From Prasinococcaceae sp. CCMP 1430 (lineage: Eukaryota; Prasinodermophyta; Palmophyllophyceae; Prasinococcales; Prasinococcaceae): a DNA stretch of 13,682 nucleotides. Numbering within the stretch: position 1 is the stretch's first letter; every line of letters starts with the position of its first letter. The translations under genes and the position numbers were made by a program. The notes beneath the pieces are model-generated. The model did not search any database, was not told where the DNA came from, and was given only the letters and a program-made list of their open reading frames with translations. This document shows, one piece after another, positions 7,693 through 13,682 of the stretch. The stretch is from contig RQSC01000626.1 in NCBI GenBank assembly GCA_013416795.1, forward strand, positions 33,875 through 47,556, given 5' to 3'.

Positions 7693-8526
7693 CTACGTCA
7701 GCCGCGCCCATCCCGCGCGCGCTCGACCCTGCCCTCGCCCACCGGCGCCCCCGCGGGCTGCGCTCGAGAGCCTGCTAGTGGTCTGTGCGAGCGTCTCGAT
7801 GTAGCGTCCCTTGCCGCAGGCGGCGCACTCCGATCGCCACGATGGGTTGTGAAGCGTGCACGCGCTGCAGTTCCAGCCCGTTTGCGCGTCCGCCGCCGCG
7901 CGTTCCGCCTCCTGGCGTGCCTGCTCGTCGCGCGCGTGCGCGCGCGCAAGTCGCGCCGCGATACTGCCGGCCGGGGCGCGCGCTGGGGCCGCATTACCTC
8001 CGCCGTGCCTTCCCCCGCTGCTGCCAGCCACTGACCACCCATCCCCGCCTGTGCTGCCACCCCGTTGGGCGCCTTGCTGCTGCGCCTGCCGCTGCTGCGC
8101 GTCAAATGCCGAGTGCGCGTCGTTGAGCTCGTCCCGCTTCGCCTCGACAGGGCACACGGCGGCGATGTCCGGGACGATATGCGCGAGCCGCAGTGCCGCC
8201 AGCTGCTCGACGAGCGCCCGCGCGTCCATCTCGCCCTTCTGAAAGGAACGCAGGCCGCTCTTCACCGCGTCCATAGCCTCGGGATTGCTGCCCACCTCCT
8301 TCTTCAGGCGCGCTGCCAGCGCCGCGCCGCGCTCCTTCAGCGAACGCGCGTCCGCTGCGACCGTGGGCGCGGCCGCCCCTGCCCTCGGCCCCGCCCCCAC
8401 CGCCTGCGCGGGCGTCGGCGTCGGCCCGGAGGCGAACGGGTTCACCGCGGGGCCCCGCGAGGCGGCGGCCGCCGCCTGCAGCGCGGAACGCGAGGCGAAC
8501 GGGTTTTGCGCGCGCGCCTGCTGCTG

Positions 8527-8557
<31 letters not shown>

Positions 8558-9933
8558 GCACCTCGCGGCCGCGATCCCCTCGGGGGCGCTTGCATTGCGG
8601 GCCTATCACCGAGCGGCGTGACATTGGCGTTGGCCGCTCGCTGCGCTGCCGCTCCCCCCCAGCCGCTCTGCCGTCCGCGGCGGCGCGGCGGCGCGGCAGG
8701 CAGCGAAGGGAACTGGTCGCCGTCGTGCACGTCCGGCCGCTGCGACCGCGCCCCCTGCGCGGCTACCCACCCCGCCTCGCGTGCGCCGCCGCTGCGCGCG
8801 CCGCCGCCGTTCGCCTCGGCGAGAGAGGGGTCGCTTTCGGAGAAGATTAGCCCCTCGGGCTGCCCACCGTCGGAGCTGCCGAAGCCCACTCGCCGCGCGC
8901 TGTCGTCATGTACCGGACCGTCGTCCTCGACGTGCACCGCCGAGCCGCCCCCGCCGCTGCCACCGCCGCTGCCGCCGCCACCACCGCTGCCGCCACTGCC
9001 GTCGCGGGCGGGCGCTTCGCCGCCGCCCCTCCGCCGGCTGGGCTGAAAGAAGAATGCCTGCGCGATGTCCGGGGCGAGGTTGGCGTCGCGGCGTCGCTGC
9101 TGCGAGCTCATGTCCCCGCCGTGCTCAGACGCGCAGTGGCGCTTGAGCTCGAACTCGTTGTTGAACACGACAAACTTCTTCTGCAGGCACTCCGGGTGCT
9201 CGCAGAGGCAGTGCGCCTCGCGGAAATGCGCCTCGAGCGCCGCGTACGTTGGGTAGTACCTGTGCTGCGCCTCGGGGTCCCTGCGCGTGCACAGGTGGCA
9301 GGTGAAGTGCTCCCGCGTCATGTGCGTGTACAGCGCGTTGTCGTCGTAGAAGCGCCGGTCGCAGAACTTGCACTCCGGGTGGAACACCTTGCCGTCCTCC
9401 TCGGTGGTCTCGCCCTGCCTCATGTGGCGGTCGAGCTCGGCCTTGGTGTACACGCGCTGTTCGGACAGGAAGCACTTGCGCCCCTCGCAGCACAGCTTGC
9501 ACAGGTGGAGCTTGTGCACGCGCAGATGGCTGCGGAAGTCCTCGAGGCGCGTGAAGGGGCCCGCGGTGCACCTGTGCGCCCCCTTGCCGCTCCTCTGGGC
9601 AGGGGTGTTGAGCGGGCAGCGCAGCAGCGATTTGGCGCGGATTTCCGCGCAGTGCTCGGCGGCGCTGGCGTCGAAGTACGCCCCCATTGGCTCGTAGTAC
9701 TGCGTGTCGCGCTGCGCCTTGAGCGCCTCCTCCTCCTGCCAGCGCGCCGTGAAGTCGCCCGCGAAGCGGGTGACGAGCACGTGCTCGCTCGGCGCGCGGC
9801 ACATTGCGCACTCGACCGAGCCGACGACCATCCGCAGCCGCGCCACGCACGTCGAACACACGTCGGTGTGGCCGCACCGCGGCACCGCAGTGAACTGCAT
9901 CGGCTCGCAGCACACCATGCACACATCCTCCAT
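7693..9933 (-). CDS. ZNF598: ZNF598/Hel2-type RING E3 ubiquitin ligase
   Basis: 746 residues. Family members sense collided ribosomes and ubiquitinate small-subunit proteins to start ribosome-associated quality control. Start at 9933 (GCCATGGAGG) places the RING at the extreme N-terminus, as expected. RING-HC: Cys5, 8, 20, His22, Cys26, 29, 42, 45. A C2H2-like series follows at about 106-270: CPL...C..GPFTRLEDFRSHLRVH, CKLCCEG, CKFCDRRFYDDNALYTHMTREH, CHLC...HFREAH, and CEHPECLQKKFVVF...H. Then come a Gly/Ser linker (312-332), the FPSLP motif at 408-412, a polyQ tract (459-472), two NPFAS motifs (477-481, 498-502) and the conserved C-terminal helical domain at about 530-610 (LKKEVGSNPEAMDAVKSGLR). 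A RanBP2/NZF-type zinc finger at 687-710 (Cys689, 692, 703, 706) ends the recognisable part. No intron is needed. It is convergent with UBE2O and divergent from the UBXN7-like gene. Confidence 0.94.
8518..8556 (-). repeat. CAG/CTG triplet run encoding polyglutamine
   Basis: Thirteen triplets on the plus strand (CTG x3, CTC, CTG x9), read on the minus strand as nine Gln, one Glu and three Gln in the ZNF598 homologue (residues 460-472). It lies in the disordered stretch between the FPSLP motif and the C-terminal helical domain and is likely variable in length. Confidence 0.9.
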
Positions 9934-9968
9934 GGCGCGAGCCGCGGCCGAAGCCGGCCGCAGCCGCC

Positions 9969-10024
9969 GCCGAGTGCGCCGCCGAGTGCGCCGCCGAGTG
10001 CGCCCACGCAGGCGCCCACGCAGG
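9969..10024. repeat. Period-12 tandem repeats in ZNF598 leader
   Basis: Three copies of GCCGAGTGC at 12-bp spacing (9969, 9981, 9993) followed in the same phase by two copies of GCCCACGCAGG (10002, 10014). The array lies 35-90 bp upstream of the ZNF598 ATG, probably in its 5' leader. Confidence 0.8.
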
Positions 10025-10077
10025 CGCGCGCGCGCGCGCACGCGCGCGCGCGCTCTGCCACGCGCGACTGCCCCGCG

Positions 10078-10078
<1 letters not shown>

Positions 10079-10131
<53 letters not shown>
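10079..10131 (+). repeat. (CA)17(GA)9 compound microsatellite
   Basis: Thirty-four bases of CA followed by nine GA and a final G. Flanked on both sides by further alternating purine-pyrimidine sequence (GC-type before, CA/CG-type after), 146-198 bp upstream of the ZNF598 ATG. Confidence 0.97.
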
Positions 10132-10356
10132 CGTACACACGCGCACGCACACACGCGCACGCACGCACGCGGCGGCTTCACCTCCGGCCACACGCGCGCG
10201 AGCCCTGGCCGGCGGCCGCTGCCCCGCCGGTCGAAACGCGCCGCGTCCCTCAAAGGGCGGATCTAACTCTCGTTCCGTCGGCGTCTCCCGCGCCAGAGCG
10301 CGGCGGAACGAGCGGCGCTTCCTCCCGGATCGGATCCACATCCGCGAGGGCCCCCC

Positions 10357-10380
10357 CGCGGCCGCGCGGCCGCGCGGCCG
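10357..10380. repeat. Period-8 self-complementary GC array
   Basis: Three exact copies of CGCGGCCG in tandem, continuing into CGGCG. The array contains overlapping GCGGCCGC palindromes and can fold on itself in several registers. Confidence 0.9.
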
Positions 10381-10585
10381 CGGCGCCCTTCTCAATCGAT
10401 TCCTGGCCGGATTCGCCGCCGCCGCCGCGCGCGGCGGCGCGCAGCGAGCCAGGCCAACCCGGGCGGAGACCCGGCGGGAGACCGCTGCGCTCGATCGACG
10501 CCGACACGCCCACACGCCGAGCCGACACGTCACATCACACATCGATCGGACGTGCGTTTGCTTGCCACGTGATCTGGCCTTTCCA

Positions 10586-10688
10586 CGGGTCGTCATTTCG
10601 AACGTGGCTGTTGATTGAAGGCCTGCCGCGTTGAGAATGATGATGTGTGGGTGTTGATTGATGAGCGCCGACTGATGATGACGACCCG
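10586..10688. promoter_or_regulatory. Inverted repeat with TGACG cores in divergent promoter
   Basis: CGGGTCGTCAT at 10586-10596 is the exact reverse complement of ATGACGACCCG at 10678-10688, with 81 bp between the arms. Each arm carries a TGACG core of the kind bound by bZIP factors. The pair lies in the less GC-rich centre between two divergent genes. The regulatory role is inferred. Confidence 0.35.
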
Positions 10689-10931
10689 GGTTCGATGGCC
10701 TGGGTCGGGGTTGATGTGACCGTGTGTTTAGGATGAGGGTTCGGAGAGATGGTATCTGTTCGCGCAGGTCAGTTCGAATTCGGAAGGTGCGCGGAGCGCC
10801 CGCGCGCGCGCGCGGCGCGCGGGGCGCCACAGCGAGACGCGCCGCCGCCGTGGGACACCGCGCGGCGGACGGAGGGGTTCGGGTTCGCCTCACCCGCGCG
10901 CGCGCCCGCGCGGCGCGCGGAACGGGGCGCG

Positions 10932-12260
10932 ATGGACGAGTCGGACGCCGTGGCGACGTTCGTCGGCGTCACGGGCGCCGATGCGCCCACCGCGCAGCAG
11001 ATGCTGAGCAGCTGCGACTGGAACGTGGAGAGCGCGGTCGGGCTGTACTTTGCGTCGCAGGGCGGCGACGGCGGGGGCAGCGGCGGGGCAGCAGCAGCGG
11101 CAGCAGCACAGCCCACGGGGGGCGGCATGTCAGACGCCGACGCAGCCGCCGTGGCAGCCGCGATGGGCGAGCAGGACGTGCGCGCGCCGGACGCAGTGCG
11201 ACGTGAGCGGCTGTACGAGCCGGCGCCGGCGCAGCACTTGGTGCAGGCGGGCGCGGGCGTCCGCAGGCAGCGCAGCGGCAGCAACAACGTCTTCGATGAG
11301 ACGGAGGAGGGCGCAGCGGCGGCCGGCGCCCAACACCCCCAAGGCACGAGCGAGCCGGCACCGGCACCTCCGCAGAAAGGGCTGGCGGGACTGTTCGCGG
11401 CGCCGACGGACCTCGACGTCGGCGGCAGCTTCGAGCAGGCCAAGGAGCAGGCGCTGACGCTCGGGCGCTGGATGGTGGTCAACGTGCAGAAAGAGAGCGA
11501 GTTCGCCACCCACCAGCTCAATCGCGACACGTGGGGCAACGACATCGTCAAGGAGATGCTCAAGGAAAACTTTGTGTTCTTTCAGGCCAACATGAACGAC
11601 GAGGGGAGCGACGAGGAGGCCACGAAGCTCGTCATGTACTACCGCTTGCAGAGCTTCCCCGTGACGCTGTTGGTTGATCCAGTGACGGGCGCGAAGATGA
11701 AGCGATGGGAGGGGTTCGTGCAGCCTGACCAGCTCATGGAGGACCTCATGGGATTCATGGACAGGTCGCCGGTTGCTGCCGCTGCGGGTGATCCTGCGGC
11801 CCCGGCGAGGAAGGTCGCGCGCGGCGGGGTCGGGCCGGGCAGCGTTGGCGGGCAGCGCGCCGCCGTCGAAGCGCAGCAGCAGCAACAGCAGCAAGAGCAG
11901 CAGCGGCAGGAGGAGCAGCGAAAGCTTCGGGCGGAGGCGGAGGCGGCGGAGGCGGCGCACGTGGCGGCGGCTGCGCTCGAGTCCGCGCGTGCGGCGCTCC
12001 CGCCGGAGCCTCCGGCAGGCGAGCCTTCCTGCCGCATTGCCTTTCGTCTACCTGATGGCCGCCGAGTCACGCGGAAATTTCCGACGAGTGCGACGTCGGC
12101 TGCGTTGCACGCGTTCGCCGCGGTGGAGCTCGGCAGCGGGAAGCCTGTGTCTCTCAAGGAGGGCATGCCCGGCGCGGCGCCCCTTGACCCCAACTCGACA
12201 ATCACGCTCGCCGAGGCGCGTCTGAACGGGGTGCAGTTGCTGTGCACGCTCGCTGATTAG
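10932..12260 (+). CDS. UBXN7: UBXN7-like UBA-UAS-UBX protein (p97/CDC48 adaptor)
   Basis: 442 residues. UBXN7 (UBXD7) family proteins bridge the p97/CDC48 segregase to ubiquitinated substrates and cullin-RING ligases. Start at 10932 (GCGATGGAC) puts the UBA domain at the N-terminus (about 3-43, with MLSSCDWNVESAV). A Gly/Ala linker follows, then a conserved VRAP...EP segment (83-97) also present in animal UBXN7. The UAS thioredoxin-like domain spans about 150-282 (GSFEQAKEQA, WMVVNVQKESEFATHQLNRD, FVFFQANMND, FPVTLLVDPVTGAKM). Residues 315-345 are a Gln/Glu/Arg helix from a CAG-rich stretch, and the UBX fold is at about 366-441 (CRIAFRLPDGRR to NGVQLLCTL). The UBX loop that normally reads FPR reads MPG here (412-414). 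I see no convincing UIM. Human UBXN7 is about 490 residues. It is convergent with the coiled-coil gene, 75 bp away. Confidence 0.93.
   Translation: MDESDAVATFVGVTGADAPTAQQMLSSCDWNVESAVGLYFASQGGDGGGSGGAAAAAAAQPTGGGMSDADAAAVAAAMGEQDVRAPDAVRRERLYEPAPAQHLVQAGAGVRRQRSGSNNVFDETEEGAAAAGAQHPQGTSEPAPAPPQKGLAGLFAAPTDLDVGGSFEQAKEQALTLGRWMVVNVQKESEFATHQLNRDTWGNDIVKEMLKENFVFFQANMNDEGSDEEATKLVMYYRLQSFPVTLLVDPVTGAKMKRWEGFVQPDQLMEDLMGFMDRSPVAAAAGDPAAPARKVARGGVGPGSVGGQRAAVEAQQQQQQQEQQRQEEQRKLRAEAEAAEAAHVAAAALESARAALPPEPPAGEPSCRIAFRLPDGRRVTRKFPTSATSAALHAFAAVELGSGKPVSLKEGMPGAAPLDPNSTITLAEARLNGVQLLCTLAD
11874..11918 (+). repeat. CAG/CAA-rich run encoding Gln-rich linker
   Basis: Mixed CAG and CAA codons with a few GAG and CGG, giving a Gln/Glu-rich helix (residues 315-329) between the UAS and UBX domains. 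Interrupted, so less slippage-prone than the run in the ZNF598 homologue. Confidence 0.8.
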
Positions 12261-12335
12261 TGCACGAAAGCCAGCGAGCGTGGCTCGCGCGCGCATTCGG
12301 TCGTAATTATGGTTCTCGCAGCGCACCGCAGTTGC
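12261..12335. other. Convergent 3' gap, UBXN7-like gene and coiled-coil gene
   Basis: Only 75 bp between the TAG of one gene and the TGA of the other. The sole AT-rich spot is TAATTAT near 12304-12310. No canonical AATAAA on either strand, so the poly(A) signals are divergent or lie inside the opposite gene. Confidence 0.5.
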
Positions 12336-13628
12336 TCACGCGCCCGGCGAGCTCCCCTGCGCTCGCAGCGCTGCGGCTTCGGCGAGCGCACGCGCCGACC
12401 GCGCTGACCTCGCACTCATTTCCGCCTCGTCAACGGCCTCCTGCAGGCTCTCGCGAGCGGTTTCAAGGGCCTCCTCCAGGTGCTGCTTGACCAGCTCGCG
12501 CGCGAGGACCTCCTCCTCGTACTGTGACTCCAGCTGCGCGAGGCGTTTCTCGAGAGCGGCGGCTTCGTCGCCGCTCCCGCCGGCGGCGCCTTTGTCCTGA
12601 TCGGTCCCGGTGGCGCCCTCCGCCGCATGCGCCCCGCTGAGTTCCTCGAGTCTCTGCCTGGACTGCATGTGCGCGAGTGCGTCCTGGTCCATCCTCTCCT
12701 CGAGCGCCCTCACGCGCGCCTCAACTGACTCTGTGTCGCCATCGGGGGAGGCCCCACCCGCTCGGTCGGCCTTCGACAGCAGCGCCTTGAGCTCCTCGAG
12801 CTCACGCATCTGATGGTCGCGCGCCTGTTCCGCCCGCCTGTCGCGCTCGAGCTGCTGCTCGCGCAGCTCGCGCTGCGCGAGCTCTATTGCCTCAACACGC
12901 TCAGCGAGCGCCCCGATCACCGCGCCATCGATGGCGTTGCCACCATCGCCAGTGTCGCCACTCGCGTTACCGTCACGCCCTCCTCGGTCGTGCTGATGAG
13001 CCTGAATGTCCTCGAGCTTCCGGCCGAGTTCCGAGACCCTCTGACCGAGCTCTTCGAGCTCGTCACCAAGTACCCCTAGCGCACGCACTCGCTCTGTCCG
13101 GTCGCCATTGGCATCCTCGAGCACCCCGCTAAGCTGCTGCGCGTTGCGTGCGCCCTCCTCGAGCCGCTCGAGCCGAGCTCCCATCGAAGCGACATCCTCA
13201 GCGAGGCGCGATGAGAGCGCCTCTCCGGAGGCAGTCGCGGCAGTGCTCGCTTCCTCGGCGTGCGCGAGGCGGAACTCGAGCGCGCGCATCCGAGCGCCGT
13301 CGGCATCGGCCTTGTCGACGGCCCGCGCGCGCTCGGCCGCCAGCTCGCTGCGCGCGGCATCGAGCTCGGACAGTGCGGCGCTCACGCGGGCCTCGACGCG
13401 TTCGATTGGGCTCGCCGCGTCTGAGAGGAGGCGCTCCACCGCACTGGGCCGCTCGGCGGCATCCGCCCACGTCGGCGTCGATAGATTGAGCTGGTCCGCG
13501 CCGCTGACGCCGGTCGCCGCGGCCGCGGGCCCGCACAGCGCGAGGTTGAGCTCTGTGGCCTCGAGCGACGCGGCCAGCCGCACTCGCCAGTTGTCGGTCG
13601 TGACGCCGTCGCGCGCGGCGAGAGACAT
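12336..13628 (-). CDS. Ala/Glu/Arg-rich coiled-coil protein, function unknown
   Basis: 430 residues from the first ATG available in the window (13628). The frame stays open to the window edge, so a longer N-terminus or an upstream exon is possible. I do not recognise a family. The first 60 residues are not coiled coil and carry NWRVRLAASLEATELNLAL. From about 65 to 410 the protein is dominated by heptad-like Leu/Ala/Glu/Arg patterns, such as RLERLEEGARNAQQL, LGDELEELGQRVSELGRKLE and LEKRLAQLESQYEEEVL. They are broken by a Gly/Asp/Asn-rich hinge at about 214-236 and Gly/Ala/Asp linkers near 296-304 and 335-353. No signal peptide or membrane segment is visible. A structural or scaffolding role fits the composition but is inference. 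It faces the UBXN7-like gene tail to tail. Confidence 0.75.
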   Translation of the reverse strand: MSLAARDGVTTDNWRVRLAASLEATELNLALCGPAAAATGVSGADQLNLSTPTWADAAERPSAVERLLSDAASPIERVEARVSAALSELDAARSELAAERARAVDKADADGARMRALEFRLAHAEEASTAATASGEALSSRLAEDVASMGARLERLEEGARNAQQLSGVLEDANGDRTERVRALGVLGDELEELGQRVSELGRKLEDIQAHQHDRGGRDGNASGDTGDGGNAIDGAVIGALAERVEAIELAQRELREQQLERDRRAEQARDHQMRELEELKALLSKADRAGGASPDGDTESVEARVRALEERMDQDALAHMQSRQRLEELSGAHAAEGATGTDQDKGAAGGSGDEAAALEKRLAQLESQYEEEVLARELVKQHLEEALETARESLQEAVDEAEMSARSARSARALAEAAALRAQGSSPGA

Positions 13629-13682
13629 CGCGCCGGGAGGGGCGCAGGCCTCGCCGGGGCTCGCGCACCCGCGCGCGCCGCC

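Larger units (their letters stand above)
9934..10931. other. Divergent 5' region shared by ZNF598 and UBXN7 homologues
   Basis: 998 bp with no gene I can support. From the ZNF598 start outward it holds period-12 repeats (9969-10024), an alternating GC tract (about 10024-10051), (CA)17(GA)9 (10079-10131), more alternating CA/CG sequence (10133-10171), a period-8 GC palindrome array (10357-10380), an 11-bp inverted repeat (10586-10596 with 10678-10688) within a less GC-rich block (about 10500-10750), and then a GC-rich leader of the UBXN7-like gene. The less GC-rich block, with several GTTGA strings (10610, 10630, 10653, 10710), is the best place for a bidirectional core promoter. The open frames crossing this region lack coding character. 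Confidence 0.6.

Noticed and set aside
9969-10131. CRISPR-like or centromeric repeat array
   Set aside because: Units are short, without spacers, and of several different simple-sequence types; the context is eukaryotic.
8908-10266. Plus-strand open frame of about 450 codons opposite the ZNF598 homologue
   Set aside because: Shadow of the RING and zinc-finger coding sequence in GC-rich DNA; it ends in repeats and has no recognisable domain.
9934-10893. N-terminal extension of about 320 residues on the ZNF598 homologue
   Set aside because: The extension reads through CA, GA and GC repeats and the divergent promoter. The RING at 9933 has a good ATGGAGG start, as expected for the family.
10749-10931. 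Upstream ATG start for the UBXN7-like gene adding about 60 residues
   Set aside because: The added residues are Arg/Ala/Pro-rich leader translation with no conservation, while the ATG at 10932 starts directly before the UBA domain.

Overview
This window is nuclear DNA from a GC-rich, gene-dense eukaryote, most likely a unicellular alga or other protist. The protein families are eukaryotic: a UBE2O-type E2/E3 enzyme, a ZNF598/Hel2-type RING ligase, a UBXN7-type UBA-UAS-UBX protein and an SR/RE-rich nuclear protein. One spliceosomal intron with GT..AG ends is visible. Single-base composition alone does not fix the lineage. Compact GC-rich genomes with few introns occur in haptophytes, pelagophytes and some green algae, so any finer assignment would be a guess.

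Layout: six genes alternate strictly in direction. (1) An aldehyde dehydrogenase, +, 5' end outside the window, stops at 1517. (2) An RS/RE-rich nuclear protein, -, 3577 to 2294, with one 189-bp intron. (3) A UBE2O homologue, +, 4017-7577. (4) A ZNF598/Hel2 homologue, -, 9933 to 7693. (5) A UBXN7-like p97/CDC48 adaptor, +, 10932-12260. (6) A coiled-coil protein of unknown function, -, 13628 to 12336. Convergent 3' ends are very close (115 bp and 75 bp; about 77 bp for the first pair before it was rearranged). The divergent 5' ends are separated by about 440 bp and about 1 kb.

The most striking structure is a perfect head-to-tail duplication of 699 bp (1254-1952 and 1953-2651). It covers the 3' third of the aldehyde dehydrogenase and the last exon plus splice acceptor of the convergent RS-protein gene. 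Its right breakpoint lies inside a TGTGCG-hexamer microsatellite in the RS-gene intron. Because the genes converge, both keep one full-length copy. The extra material is a 5'-truncated aldehyde dehydrogenase fragment and a second, intact-looking last exon of the RS gene.

Three neighbouring genes (UBE2O, ZNF598/Hel2, UBXN7) belong to the ubiquitin system. Relatives of the first two act in orphan-protein and stalled-ribosome quality control, and UBXN7 links ubiquitin ligases to p97. ZNF598 and UBXN7 are divergent and face one shared, repeat-rich 1-kb 5' region holding (CA)17(GA)9, alternating GC/CA tracts, a period-8 GC palindrome array and an 11-bp inverted repeat. Whether this clustering is functional cannot be decided from the sequence. 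Lineage-specific oddities include an HMG-box-like insertion in the UBE2O homologue, a RanBP2/NZF-type zinc finger at the end of the ZNF598 homologue, and loss of the FPR loop in the UBX domain. No tRNA, rRNA, CRISPR array or transposon was recognised.
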